From IMG/VR virus record IMGVR_UViG_3300042906_001319, positions 1 through 28,191 of that record: DNA of 28,191 bases, one strand, 5' to 3'. The notes below the pieces were generated by a model. It was not told the origin of the DNA. It searched no databases and saw only the letters and a program-made list of their open reading frames with translations. Positions within the stretch are counted from its first letter, which is position 1. The number at the start of each line of letters is the position of its first letter. A program made the translations under genes and the position numbers. Source of the DNA: a virus. Below are positions 13,446 to 20,686 of the stretch, in pieces.

Positions 13446-15305
13446 ATGGGAAAAATAATAGGCGTGGATTTAGGTACCACAAATTCATGTGTTGCAGTTA
13501 TGGAAAGTAGTGGACCTACTGTAATTACAAATAATGAAGGCAAAAGAACAACTCCATCTATCGTAGGATTCATTAAAGATGGTGAAAGAAAAGTAGGTGA
13601 CTCTGCTAAACGACAAGCGGTCACGAATCCAACAAAAACGGTTTATTCCATAAAACGATTTATGGGGTCTAAGTATTCAGAATCAATCAATGAGGTTGGT
13701 AGAGTTCCTTATAAAGTAGTTAAGGGTGATAATGACACACCAAGAGTGGATATTGATGGTAGAACATTTACACCACAGGAGATATCTGCTGCGGTACTAC
13801 AAAAAATGAAACAAACCGCTGAAGATTATTTAGGTGAAACTGTGACTGATGCGGTTATTACAGTTCCTGCGTATTTTAATGATGCTCAAAGACAGGCAAC
13901 AAAAGAAGCAGGTGAAATTGCAGGTCTAAATGTTAGACGAATTATTAATGAACCAACCGCTGCGGCATTAGCGTATGGGTTAGATAAAAAAGATAAAGAT
14001 ATGATTGTTGTTGTGTTCGACTGTGGTGGTGGCACACATGACGTATCTGTATTAGAATTGGGTGATGGTGTATTTGAAGTATTATCAACTGATGGTGATA
14101 CACATCTTGGTGGTGATGACTTCGACCAGGTGATTATTGATTGGTTGGTGAAAGAATTTAAAGATGAAAATGGCGTTGATGTGTCAAAAGATTCAATGGC
14201 GCTACAACGATTAAAAGAATCCTCTGAGAAGGCTAAAATTGAATTGTCATCAACTCCATCAACTGAGATTAATTTACCTTATTTAATGCCGGTGGATGGT
14301 GTACCAAAACATTTGGTTAGAAATTTGACTAAAGCTAAGTTTGAACAATTAATTGAAAAATTGGTTGAAAGAACAATTGAACCTTGTAAATCGGCATTAA
14401 GAAATGCAAAATTAAATCCTGACCAAATTGATGAAATTATTTTGGTTGGAGGTTCAACACGTATTCCCGCAATTCAGGAAGCGGTTAAAAAATATTTCGG
14501 AAAAGAACCTTCAAAAGGTGTAAATCCTGATGAGGTTGTGGCATTAGGTGCCGCGATTCAAGGTGGTGTATTGGGTGGTGATGTAAAAGATGTATTGTTA
14601 CTTGATGTTACTCCTTTATCATTAGGAATTGAAACTATGGGTGGTGTATTTACAAAATTAATTGAATCAAATACCACAATCCCAACTAAAAAATCTCAAG
14701 TTTTCTCTACCGCAGTAGATAACCAACCATCAGTTGAAATTCACGTTCTCCAAGGAGAAAGAAGTATGGCAAAAGACAATAAAACAATTGGTCGATTCCA
14801 TTTAGATGGTATTCCCCCTTCAATGAGAGGTATTCCACAAATTGAAGTTACATTTGATATTGATGCAAATGGTATTATTCAAGTTTCGGCACTTGATAAA
14901 GGGACTAATAAAAAACAAGAAATTAGAATTGAGTCATCTTCAGGACTTTCAAAAGAAGATATTGAAAAAATGAAAAAAGATGCTGAGTTGAATGCAGAAT
15001 CGGATAAGAAATTCAAAGAAGAAGCTGAGTTAATCAATACTGCCGATTCAACAGTATTTCAAATGGAAAAATCATTAAAAGACTTGGACGATAAATTGTC
15101 CGAGGAACAAAAAAGTGAGGTTGTAAATGGTATTGAAGAATTAAAAAAATCAATAAGTGGTAGGGATATTGAATCTATCCGAACAAAACTAGATGAAATT
15201 AACTTGAAGTTCCAAAAAATTAGTCAAGACCTTTATAATCAAACAACGACAGATACGGGTTTTGATGGTTCAGATGTCGAATTTGAGGAAGTTAATAAAA
15301 ATTAA
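13446..15305 (+). CDS. dnaK: Hsp70 chaperone DnaK
   Basis: 619 aa, full length. The ATPase domain starts [20 protein letters not shown] and carries [20 protein letters not shown], the phosphate-2 loop, and [20 protein letters not shown]. The linker [15 protein letters not shown] leads into the substrate-binding domain, and the lid ends in DVEFEEV. It folds proteins in ATP-driven cycles with DnaJ and GrpE, neither of which is in this window, so it presumably borrows host partners. The phosphate-2 loop reads FDCGGGTHD (Cys193, His198), where the usual form is DLGGGTFD. Asp192, Thr197 and Asp199 are kept. The sequence otherwise looks Bacteroidota-like, suggesting acquisition from a host. Confidence 0.97.
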   Translation: MGKIIGVDLGTTNSCVAVMESSGPTVITNNEGKRTTPSIVGFIKDGERKVGDSAKRQAVTNPTKTVYSIKRFMGSKYSESINEVGRVPYKVVKGDNDTPRVDIDGRTFTPQEISAAVLQKMKQTAEDYLGETVTDAVITVPAYFNDAQRQATKEAGEIAGLNVRRIINEPTAAALAYGLDKKDKDMIVVVFDCGGGTHDVSVLELGDGVFEVLSTDGDTHLGGDDFDQVIIDWLVKEFKDENGVDVSKDSMALQRLKESSEKAKIELSSTPSTEINLPYLMPVDGVPKHLVRNLTKAKFEQLIEKLVERTIEPCKSALRNAKLNPDQIDEIILVGGSTRIPAIQEAVKKYFGKEPSKGVNPDEVVALGAAIQGGVLGGDVKDVLLLDVTPLSLGIETMGGVFTKLIESNTTIPTKKSQVFSTAVDNQPSVEIHVLQGERSMAKDNKTIGRFHLDGIPPSMRGIPQIEVTFDIDANGIIQVSALDKGTNKKQEIRIESSSGLSKEDIEKMKKDAELNAESDKKFKEEAELINTADSTVFQMEKSLKDLDDKLSEEQKSEVVNGIEELKKSISGRDIESIRTKLDEINLKFQKISQDLYNQTTTDTGFDGSDVEFEEVNKN

Positions 15306-15310
15306 TGTTA

Positions 15311-15342
15311 AACCCCCATTTTTTTACAATGGGGGTTTTTTT
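15311..15342 (+). terminator. Rho-independent terminator after dnaK
   Basis: A perfect 10-bp stem, AACCCCCATT (15311-15320) with AATGGGGGTT (15328-15337), a 7-nt loop and a run of seven T residues. Confidence 0.85.
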
Positions 15343-15359
15343 ATTTCATATTTTTTTTG

Positions 15360-15367
15360 TATCTTTG
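15360..15367 (+). promoter_or_regulatory. TATCTTTG -7 box abutting a start codon
   Basis: TATCTTTG-TATC-ATG, with the start at 15372. The upstream region is T-rich and overlaps the dnaK terminator, with no clear TTTG element. Confidence 0.5.
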
Positions 15368-15371
15368 TATC

Positions 15372-15851
15372 ATGGATATGAAACTACCTTATTGTAAAAC
15401 GAACGAAGCAATTAAAGGATATCAAGAATCTGTAATTGCTAAAGGAGAACGAAATGATTGTGTGGTAAGAGCATTTGCATCATCATTTGATATACCATAT
15501 GATGAATCTCATACATATTGTGAGAAAGTGTTGAAAAGAAAACACAGAGATGGTGTTCATAATTTTGTAGTAAAATTGGAAATCTTGGTTAAAAAAAATG
15601 AAGTAATTAACGGTAAAAAATTCAATCTTGTTGGTAAGTTTTATTCGCTATACTACGATGTTAAGATTAAGAATAAAAAAATAAAAAGAGCTTTGACTGT
15701 TGGAAAATTCATCAAAGATAATCCGATTGGAACATTTTTGGTTTCAGTAAGAGGTCATGTTTTTACAATTAAAAATGGTGTGGTTATTGGTAATGTTGAG
15801 GACGCTAAAAAAACAAGAAAAGTTTTACAAAGTATATGGAAAATAGTATGA
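15372..15851 (+). CDS. Cysteine-protease-like phage protein
   Basis: 159 aa from the ATG at 15372, chosen because a -7 box ends 4 nt before it (an ATG at 15357 would lie upstream of that promoter). The pattern RNDCVVRAFASSF (Cys30), then SVRGHVFTIKNGVV (His129) and GNVED (Asn141) is the Cys-His-Asn order of papain-like or C39-like peptidases, and NDCxVRA is typical of small phage members. It could be a peptidase or deubiquitinase-like enzyme, or an inactive relative. The substrate is unknown. Its stop overlaps the next start (ATGA). Confidence 0.65.
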   Translation: MDMKLPYCKTNEAIKGYQESVIAKGERNDCVVRAFASSFDIPYDESHTYCEKVLKRKHRDGVHNFVVKLEILVKKNEVINGKKFNLVGKFYSLYYDVKIKNKKIKRALTVGKFIKDNPIGTFLVSVRGHVFTIKNGVVIGNVEDAKKTRKVLQSIWKIV

Positions 15852-16435
15852 AAATAATTTTTTTAGACCATGATGGTGTTATCTGTCTATCCTCAGAATG
15901 GGGTGGTCGTTTTAATAAACAGAAGAAGTGGGGTGGTCGTAAATTATCTACGACTAACTTAGAGATTCCTATCGAATACCGTTTTGATAATTTCAACAAA
16001 AAGGCAATCAAAGTTTTAAATGAAATTTTAGAAGAAACGGGTGCTGAAATTGTTGTATCATCAGACTGGAAACGTTGGGCTAATGTTCATGAGATGGGAG
16101 AATATTACGAGTCTCAAGGTATTATTAATAAACCTATTGATTTTACACCAAATCTAGGTGAATGTACCAATTACGATAAAGATACATTTCCGTGGTCTCG
16201 TCAATGGGATTTAGAACAAACTAGGTCTATTGAAATCAAACAGTACCTACAAAATCATCCTGAAATTACTCATTGGGTTGCAATTGATGACCTTAATATG
16301 GGTAAAACAGGTAAAGTTAATGGTATGGAATTTGAACACGAATGGGGATTGGATAATTTTGTTCTAACACCAAATGGTAACGAAGGTATTAAACAATCAG
16401 GAATTAAAGAAAAAATCCTCCAATTTCTACTTTAA
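15848..16435 (+). CDS. HAD-superfamily phosphatase (SAK RNA-repair type)
   Basis: 195 aa from the ATG at 15848, which forms an ATGA overlap with the previous stop. HAD motifs: the nucleophile and acid Asp7/Asp9 in IIFLDHDGVICLSS, motif II Ser in EIVVSSDWKRW, and acidic motif IV in WVAIDDLNM. The layout (SSDWKRW, then a long helical cap) fits the HAD family associated with Swiss-army-knife RNA repair proteins. It likely removes phosphate from a nucleotide or a nucleic-acid end. A kinase that could be its partner lies at 19380-19781. T4 combines both activities in one protein. Confidence 0.85.
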   Translation: MKIIFLDHDGVICLSSEWGGRFNKQKKWGGRKLSTTNLEIPIEYRFDNFNKKAIKVLNEILEETGAEIVVSSDWKRWANVHEMGEYYESQGIINKPIDFTPNLGECTNYDKDTFPWSRQWDLEQTRSIEIKQYLQNHPEITHWVAIDDLNMGKTGKVNGMEFEHEWGLDNFVLTPNGNEGIKQSGIKEKILQFLL

Positions 16436-16447
16436 GGAGTTGGAGGA
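16416..16447 (+). terminator. Possible weak terminator hairpin
   Basis: TCCTCCAA (16416-16423) pairs with TTGGAGGA (16440-16447) across a 16-nt loop at the 3' end of the HAD gene. Only a short T-poor stretch follows, so termination is uncertain. Confidence 0.35.
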
Positions 16448-16486
16448 GTTTATTCACTTGTTGTATCAATTACATCGGTTGTACTG

Positions 16487-17116
16487 TTAAATCCCTATTT
16501 CACCCAAAAATTCATCCCAATCATCAGTCTCACTAATATAATTTGTTTTATAAATTGCGGAATCATAATCTAAATCTCTAACATCATTATACCACTTTTG
16601 AGCAAATCTATCAACACCATGTTTCACAACCTCTTTATTGATACCTGATAAATCATACCCATCGGTTAAATCACCAACAATTTGGTCTTTAATAGTGTCA
16701 ACAGTTATATCATCACCTTTACCCCAATTTTTCGGTTTTTTAAGACCAAAAAATTGATTATAAGTTTTAATTTTTAATTTTTGATTTTTAATATAATTCC
16801 TTATATAATCTTTTCTATTAAAATCAACTTCCAAGTTGAAATGTTTTGAAAACCACTTATCAAAGATATCTTCAGTGTCATCAAAATTAAACCCAAAAAT
16901 ATTACGTAAAAACCCACTAACATGGTGACTCAGTGTAGGTCTTTTTAATTTTTTATAATAAGTGAAAACTTCATCACCATTTTTCATAAATGAAATTTTA
17001 TCATCGGACTCAATAGGTTCAACACTACCATATTCTTTTGTCAAAAAACGATTGTAAACCAATTCAAATCTTGATTGTTCTAAAATGACTTTTTTTAATA
17101 TTGACGTGAATTTCAT
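16487..17116 (-). CDS. Leader-bearing hypothetical protein
   Basis: 209 aa from the ATG at 17116. The frame stays open to 17191, but the internal start is preferred because it begins with the leader MKFTSILKKVILEQSRF, which ends in the ILEQ seen also at 18343-18846. The body is basic, rich in Lys, Phe and Asn, with no recognised domain (KPTLSHHVSG is written KRPTLSHHVSGFLRNIFGF in full). The leader suggests packaging into the capsid. There is no TATTTAT box just upstream. The gene follows the orphan leader duplicate on the same strand. Confidence 0.6.
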   Translation of the reverse strand: MKFTSILKKVILEQSRFELVYNRFLTKEYGSVEPIESDDKISFMKNGDEVFTYYKKLKRPTLSHHVSGFLRNIFGFNFDDTEDIFDKWFSKHFNLEVDFNRKDYIRNYIKNQKLKIKTYNQFFGLKKPKNWGKGDDITVDTIKDQIVGDLTDGYDLSGINKEVVKHGVDRFAQKWYNDVRDLDYDSAIYKTNYISETDDWDEFLGEIGI

Positions 17117-17180
17117 CTTTGTTATTTTATTACTATAATTATACAATTGTTTGAAAAAGAAAGGAGTCATATAACTAAAA

Positions 17181-17225
17181 CCACCTTTCATCCCACAAAC
17201 TAAAGATTTGTGGGTTTTTCGGTGG
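17181..17225. other. Nested inverted repeat upstream of the gene at 16487-17116
   Basis: CCCACAAA (17192-17199) pairs with TTTGTGGG (17207-17214), enclosed by CCACC (17181-17185) and GGTGG (17221-17225). Five T residues follow the inner stem on the plus strand. It lies where the duplicated leader cassette ends, so it may be a recombination remnant, a terminator or a structured RNA. Confidence 0.45.
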
Positions 17226-17310
17226 AGTTATATAAAATTTGATTTAGTTCTTCAGATAATCTTTTTTCCATAATTATTTTTTCATTACTTGTTGATTTAG
17301 ATTTTGCCAT
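17200..17310 (-). pseudogene. Orphan leader peptide (duplicate of the N-terminus of 17804-18340)
   Basis: A 36-codon frame whose middle, MEKRLSEELNQILY, is identical at DNA and protein level to the start of the gene at 17804-18340. After that it leaves the match and stops (NSTEKPTNL). It has 13 extra N-terminal codons (MAKSKSTSNEKII) and a TATTTATA box (17328-17335) 17 nt upstream. It may be a truncated gene or a leader cassette that lost its cargo. Confidence 0.5.
17230..17281. repeat. 52-bp direct repeat, copy 1
   Basis: Identical over 52 bases to 18299-18350, starting ATATAAAATTTGATTTAG. It encodes the leader MEKRLSEELNQILY on the minus strand. The flanks differ. Confidence 0.9.
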
Positions 17311-17363
17311 TTTTTAACACTTTTTTCTATAAATATATTTGTACATTTTTTTTTGAAAAAAAT

Positions 17364-17394
17364 TTTGTTAGTTTGGAAAAAAAGAGTATCTTTG
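17364..17394 (+). promoter_or_regulatory. Bacteroidota-type promoter
   Basis: TTTG (17364-17367), 19 nt, TATCTTTG (17387-17394): a full match to both elements. The ATG at 17416 is 21 nt downstream. Confidence 0.7.
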
Positions 17395-17415
17395 TATTAC
17401 TAAATAAACAGAATT

Positions 17416-17802
17416 ATGAAAAGAATACTTATATTGTTAGTTTTGATTGTTTTTTCAAAACTACTATTCGGACAAAATGAATCATTACCTGTTGGTGGGT
17501 ATTTTTATGATGGTAAATCTCTTATTGAAAAAGACTCAGTACTGATATCAAAACTCATCGATGTTTTCCATATCGATATTAAAGAATATGAATTGATATC
17601 TATGGATAAAGCGGCGTCTCTAGGGTTATTAGATACTTGTGATTACACTTCTTACTCTCTCACTTTGGATAAGAGAACAAAAGTATCAACTTATAAAACA
17701 AAGGAAATTCATAGAAAAAATCCTAAAAACAATAAATATTTTACGATTTTTTCATTTGATTCTTTTTATGATGAAAAAGTAATCGGTATATTTGTTTTTT
17801 AA
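17416..17802 (+). CDS. Small secreted protein
   Basis: 128 aa. A signal peptide is clear: MKRILILLVLIVFSKLLFGQ with likely cleavage near residue 19-20. The mature part of about 108 residues has two Cys-free halves around SLGLLDTCDYTSYSL and no family I recognise. It would be exported to the periplasm or surface. It is a lone plus-strand gene with its own host-type promoter among minus-strand virion-type genes, which fits an early envelope-modifying or superinfection protein. Confidence 0.7.
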   Translation: MKRILILLVLIVFSKLLFGQNESLPVGGYFYDGKSLIEKDSVLISKLIDVFHIDIKEYELISMDKAASLGLLDTCDYTSYSLTLDKRTKVSTYKTKEIHRKNPKNNKYFTIFSFDSFYDEKVIGIFVF

Positions 17803-17803
17803 T

Positions 17804-18340
17804 TTATGCACTAAGTGGTAAAGGTTTTCCACCAGGGTAAAGTCTAATAAATAAACCATTTTTACCTTTTTTCACAAATGTGTTTGGAGATATAAGACCG
17901 TCTGTTGATTTTTTAAATGACTTATCATTTTCTAATACAGTAATATCCATTTCAGCAATATCACCAGTAAATACCCTAACATTATTGTCTTTAGGGTCTA
18001 TACCAACAAATTTGAATTTTGCGTTAATTTGTATCGGGGATAGACTTGAACGAACAATATTATTGAAGTTTTCAGAAACAATTCCTTGATTTTTAATAAA
18101 ATCACCGTCAACAATCTCATTTGTTTTTGGGTTTACTTTGAATTCTGATACAACACCATTTAATGGGGTCATTTCACCATCTTTATCATATAAATAAAGT
18201 TTTGAATTCTGAATAGTTAACTTGTTCCCAATTAATGAGAAGTATTTTTGAGGTAAGGCTTGTTCACTTATAACAACACCTTTTTTATAATTTGTCAAAT
18301 ATAAAATTTGATTTAGTTCTTCAGATAATCTTTTTTCCAT
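17804..18340 (-). CDS. Leader-bearing hypothetical protein
   Basis: 178 aa from the ATG at 18340 (an upstream ATG at 18370 overlaps the preceding gene). The leader runs MEKRLSEELNQILYLTNYKK and continues GVVISEQALPQ, with the putative cleavage motif ISEQ at about residue 24-27. The body is strand-rich (LIGNKLTIQNSKLYLYDKDG, FKFVGIDPKDNNVRVFTGDI), like a structural or adaptor domain. The start lies 2 nt after the upstream stop, so it is cotranscribed with 18343-18846. The first 14 codons are duplicated at 17230-17281. Confidence 0.6.
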   Translation of the reverse strand: MEKRLSEELNQILYLTNYKKGVVISEQALPQKYFSLIGNKLTIQNSKLYLYDKDGEMTPLNGVVSEFKVNPKTNEIVDGDFIKNQGIVSENFNNIVRSSLSPIQINAKFKFVGIDPKDNNVRVFTGDIAEMDITVLENDKSFKKSTDGLISPNTFVKKGKNGLFIRLYPGGKPLPLSA

Positions 18341-18350
18341 AATTATTTTT
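18299..18350. repeat. 52-bp direct repeat, copy 2
   Basis: Identical to 17230-17281. This copy spans the start codon and first 14 codons of an intact gene and 10 bases before it. Confidence 0.9.
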
Positions 18351-18846
18351 CTTTTATTAAAATTAAACATCTTTTTAAGTACTCTTTTGCTCTTGGTGAC
18401 GGGTCATTGTGTTTTAATACTTTTTCAATATCCCTAACTAATTCTTCACCATGTTCATTCTCTTTATACAATTCGATTACTTTATCCATAGCCTTTAAAC
18501 AACCACTATTAGTCTCATCAAAGTAATTTTTATTTCTGAATTTGTTTAAATGATTCATTAAACCGTAAGATAAATGTTCACCACCGTCTTTAATATCAGG
18601 ATGTAATCTAATTGTTTTTAACATATCCAATGTGTCAACAATTCCGTTTATACCACCATCTCTTTTAGTTAAATTACTTGTGTAGTTTTGAAATTCTTTA
18701 GAAGGACCAACTATCTCGTCTAAAGAAATTATATTTCCAGCAACACATCTCTGTTTCTCTTCTTTTGGTTCAACATTACTTTGTTCCAAAATGTATTCTC
18801 GTATAGATTGACGAAGTTTTTTCTCGTTTATAATATATTTAGGCAT
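18343..18846 (-). CDS. Leader-bearing hypothetical protein
   Basis: 167 aa. The leader is MPKYIINEKKLRQSIREYIL followed by EQ, an amphipathic helix ending in ILEQ. The body is helical and charged with three Cys (RCVAGNII, SGCLKAM, KRCLILIKEK) and no recognised domain. A TATTTATA box lies 17 nt before the start. It is first in a two-gene unit with 17804-18340. The leader suggests packaging into the head. Confidence 0.6.
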   Translation of the reverse strand: MPKYIINEKKLRQSIREYILEQSNVEPKEEKQRCVAGNIISLDEIVGPSKEFQNYTSNLTKRDGGINGIVDTLDMLKTIRLHPDIKDGGEHLSYGLMNHLNKFRNKNYFDETNSGCLKAMDKVIELYKENEHGEELVRDIEKVLKHNDPSPRAKEYLKRCLILIKEK

Positions 18847-18863
18847 AATAAAATGTTTTTAAT

Positions 18864-18871
18864 TATAAATA
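18864..18871 (-). promoter_or_regulatory. TATTTATA box
   Basis: On the minus strand TATTTATA lies 17 nt before the ATG at 18846. A second TATTTATT on the same strand lies about 20 nt further upstream. Confidence 0.35.
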
Positions 18872-18970
18872 TCCATTTACCAATAAATATTCACTTACAG
18901 GTGTATTTATAATAAAATTACCCTCAATTTAAGAGATGTAAATAAACTTTTTAACAGAAATATATGGACG

Positions 18971-19192
18971 ATGGTGATAGTAAAACAAAAAATAGTAGAT
19001 TTTTTTACAAAAAACTTATCCGTGAAGTTTTTGATGCTTGCAATGTTTTTCAATCCATTTGGATTCGATATCGTGCAATATCAACTTGTATGTTTAACAG
19101 GAAATTTGTGGAAAGCAAACTTAATTTTGTACTTTGTTTCGGTTCTTTTCTTTGGGTTATCTTTTTTATCACAAAAAACTTCTGATAATTAG
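18971..19192 (+). CDS. Small membrane protein
   Basis: 73 aa. The N-terminus is basic (MVIVKQKIVDFFTKNLSVKF), followed by a hydrophobic stretch LMLAMFFNPFGFDIVQYQLV and a second helix NLILYFVSVLFFGLSFL. The NPFG-x-D-x-x-QY motif recalls small membrane proteins of Bacteroidota and their phages. I chose this frame over the overlapping 18964-19185 frame because it gives coherent membrane helices. Promoter unclear: a TATTTATA box at 18904-18911 is 59 nt away. Confidence 0.5.
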   Translation: MVIVKQKIVDFFTKNLSVKFLMLAMFFNPFGFDIVQYQLVCLTGNLWKANLILYFVSVLFFGLSFLSQKTSDN

Positions 19193-19194
19193 AT

Positions 19195-19383
19195 TTACTC
19201 TTCTTTTTGAGATGGTAGTATAATCTGTAACCAAATATCAAAAACAAGAAACAAAATCCACCAAACAGCAACATCAATTAAATTTGAACTGAAACCATTT
19301 CTAGAATCAAATAAGAAAATTATTACTTTAATAGTAACAATAATCCTACCAAGGATTAATAATAATGATAATATTGTTTTCAT
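19195..19383 (-). CDS. Small membrane protein, two predicted helices
   Basis: 62 aa. Helices at about 4-25 (ILSLLLILGRIIVTIKVIIF) and 36-56 (LIDVAVWWILFLVFDIWLQI), with an acidic C-terminus (PSQKEE). Its start overlaps the stop of the kinase gene as ATGA, so it is made with that enzyme. It converges on the gene at 18971. Function unknown. Confidence 0.55.
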   Translation of the reverse strand: MKTILSLLLILGRIIVTIKVIIFLFDSRNGFSSNLIDVAVWWILFLVFDIWLQIILPSQKEE

Positions 19384-19781
19384 AATCGAATTTCAAATCT
19401 GTTTTTCATTTGAGTTAATTTATCTTCAGGAACACCATGTTCGTTAACACCCCCATGTCGGTTTTCAACAATTAGAGAATAAACTTTGTATCCATACTTT
19501 GCGGCTAATTCATAATATGGTAGTATTTCCCATTCTTGAGTAAAAGTGTTTGAAACCACAACCCGAGGGTGTTCATATTTCATCACAAATTCAATTTCTT
19601 CTTGACACCATTTATGTGCATCCTTTATCTGAGACGAATTAAATTTGTAATTACCCTCTCTATCAATGAAATACATATCAGCTTCCTTATGACAATAATC
19701 TTTGTCACCGACTAATGATTTTGCTAATGTACTTTTACCAGAACCTGGTAATCCTCTTAATAAATAAAGTTCTTTGTTCAT
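19380..19781 (-). CDS. P-loop kinase, N4BP2-like (polynucleotide kinase family)
   Basis: 133 aa. Walker A GLPGSGKST at residues 10-18. Also HKEADMYFIDREG, AHKWCQEEIEF, VVVSNTFTQEWEILPYYELA and the C-terminal NRHGGVNEHGVPEDKL all follow the AAA_33 kinase domain of N4BP2-like proteins, related to the 5'-kinase half of polynucleotide kinases. It probably phosphorylates 5'-OH ends of RNA or DNA. No phosphatase domain is fused, but a HAD phosphatase is encoded at 15848-16435. A TATCTTTG box 4 nt before the start implies early, leaderless expression. Confidence 0.88.
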   Translation of the reverse strand: MNKELYLLRGLPGSGKSTLAKSLVGDKDYCHKEADMYFIDREGNYKFNSSQIKDAHKWCQEEIEFVMKYEHPRVVVSNTFTQEWEILPYYELAAKYGYKVYSLIVENRHGGVNEHGVPEDKLTQMKNRFEIRL

Positions 19782-19785
19782 AACA

Positions 19786-19793
19786 CAAAGATA
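19786..19793 (-). promoter_or_regulatory. TATCTTTG -7 box abutting a start codon
   Basis: On the minus strand TATCTTTG-TGTT-ATG (start at 19781). The base run 19-20 nt upstream is TTCG where TTTG is expected, so the -33 element is imperfect. The box lies 4 bp from the divergent TATTTATT box at 19798. Confidence 0.5.
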
Positions 19794-19797
19794 CGAA

Positions 19798-19805
19798 TAT
19801 TTATT
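19798..19805 (+). promoter_or_regulatory. TATTTATT box
   Basis: TATTTATT, 14 nt before the ATG at 19820. Confidence 0.35.
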
Positions 19806-19819
19806 TAAAAAACGAAATT

Positions 19820-20446
19820 ATGAACAAAAAAATAAAAAATATAATAAGAGAAAGTTTATTAGAATTGGTTAATCCCCCAATGAAACTGACTGAAAATGTT
19901 GAAATTTCAGAAGAATTAGAATATCATTTAGATAATAATATAAGTTTATCTGAAAATGTTTTTAGAATATACTCTGACGGATATTTTAAATTAATAAACG
20001 AAGTTAGAGACCTATATAACCGTAATTTAATAAGACTTAATGATGACGATACTTGGATTGTTGAAAGTGATTTAGGAAAAAGAGTTAAATTAAATAATGG
20101 TGATATTGTTTGGTTGGATGCTCCAATTTATGAGAATGATTTAGAAGATGTTTTGACTGAAGCAAAACACCGTGGTAAAAATGTTAAATTAAATAGTCCA
20201 TTCAGAACACCTGGTGGTCCTAAAAAGTTTGCCGTTTATGTGAAAACACCTAAAGGTACTATTAAAAAAGTAACATTTGGTGACCCAAATTTAAAAGTTA
20301 GAAATAGAAATCCAAAAGCTGCAAAATCATTTAGAGCTCGTCATAAATGTGACCAAAAGAAAGATAGAACTACTGCTGGTTATTGGAGTTGTTCTGTTGG
20401 TAGATATGCAAAAAAATTAGGTTTAAAAAGTTCAAGAAGTTGGTAA
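19820..20446 (+). CDS. Leader-bearing basic phage protein (DUF5872-like C-terminus)
   Basis: 208 aa. The leader MNKKIKNIIRESLLELVNPP is followed by several [L]-x-E sites (LTEN, LSEN, LTEA) within the first 120 residues, possible prohead-protease cuts. The C-terminal part is basic and conserved: SPFRTPGGPKKFAVYVKTPK, VTFGDPNLKVRNR, KSFRARHKCDQKKDR, TTAGYWSCSVGRYAKKLG. This matches a domain I recall from many phages (DUF5872 type), probably a head-associated or DNA-contacting protein. The basic end would be released by cleavage at LTEA. A TATTTATT box lies upstream. Confidence 0.75.
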   Translation: MNKKIKNIIRESLLELVNPPMKLTENVEISEELEYHLDNNISLSENVFRIYSDGYFKLINEVRDLYNRNLIRLNDDDTWIVESDLGKRVKLNNGDIVWLDAPIYENDLEDVLTEAKHRGKNVKLNSPFRTPGGPKKFAVYVKTPKGTIKKVTFGDPNLKVRNRNPKAAKSFRARHKCDQKKDRTTAGYWSCSVGRYAKKLGLKSSRSW

Positions 20447-20449
20447 ATT

Positions 20450-20686
20450 ATGGAAGAAAGAGCAATATTAAAATTATTGGGTGAAATGGTTAAACCATAT
20501 CACCCTGAGATAGATTCATTTGATGTTATTTATGATACTCGAAATGGTTTATGTGAAATTATTGTTTATGTTGATGGTACGGAATATGAACAAGAGGAAG
20601 AAATTGAACATGATATCATAACAGGACTTACAAATTTTTTTAATATGGAAAGAGATAAAATTAATATATTCCATCATAATTTATGA
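20450..20686 (+). CDS. Small acidic hypothetical protein
   Basis: 78 aa, starting MEERAILKLLGEMVKPYHPE. The alternating pattern helix-strand-strand-helix (FDVIYDTRNGLCEIIVYVDG) suggests a compact alpha/beta fold. No motif recognised. It starts 3 nt after the previous stop and ends in an ATGA overlap with the next gene, so it belongs to the operon 19820-21249. Confidence 0.55.
   Translation: MEERAILKLLGEMVKPYHPEIDSFDVIYDTRNGLCEIIVYVDGTEYEQEEEIEHDIITGLTNFFNMERDKINIFHHNL

Noticed and set aside
13424-13624. Minus-strand frame at the 5' end of dnaK
   Set aside because: Shadow of the conserved dnaK reading frame. The same holds for antisense frames in the FKBP, endolysin and kinase genes.
17116-17191. 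Upstream extension of the gene at 16487-17116 to a start at 17191
   Set aside because: The extra 25 residues hide the leader MKFTSILKKVILEQ, and the upstream ATG sits next to the inverted repeat.
18964-19185. Alternative 73-codon frame overlapping the gene at 18971
   Set aside because: Its translation has no coherent membrane or domain pattern, while the 18971 frame gives clear helices. Only one of the two can be the main gene.
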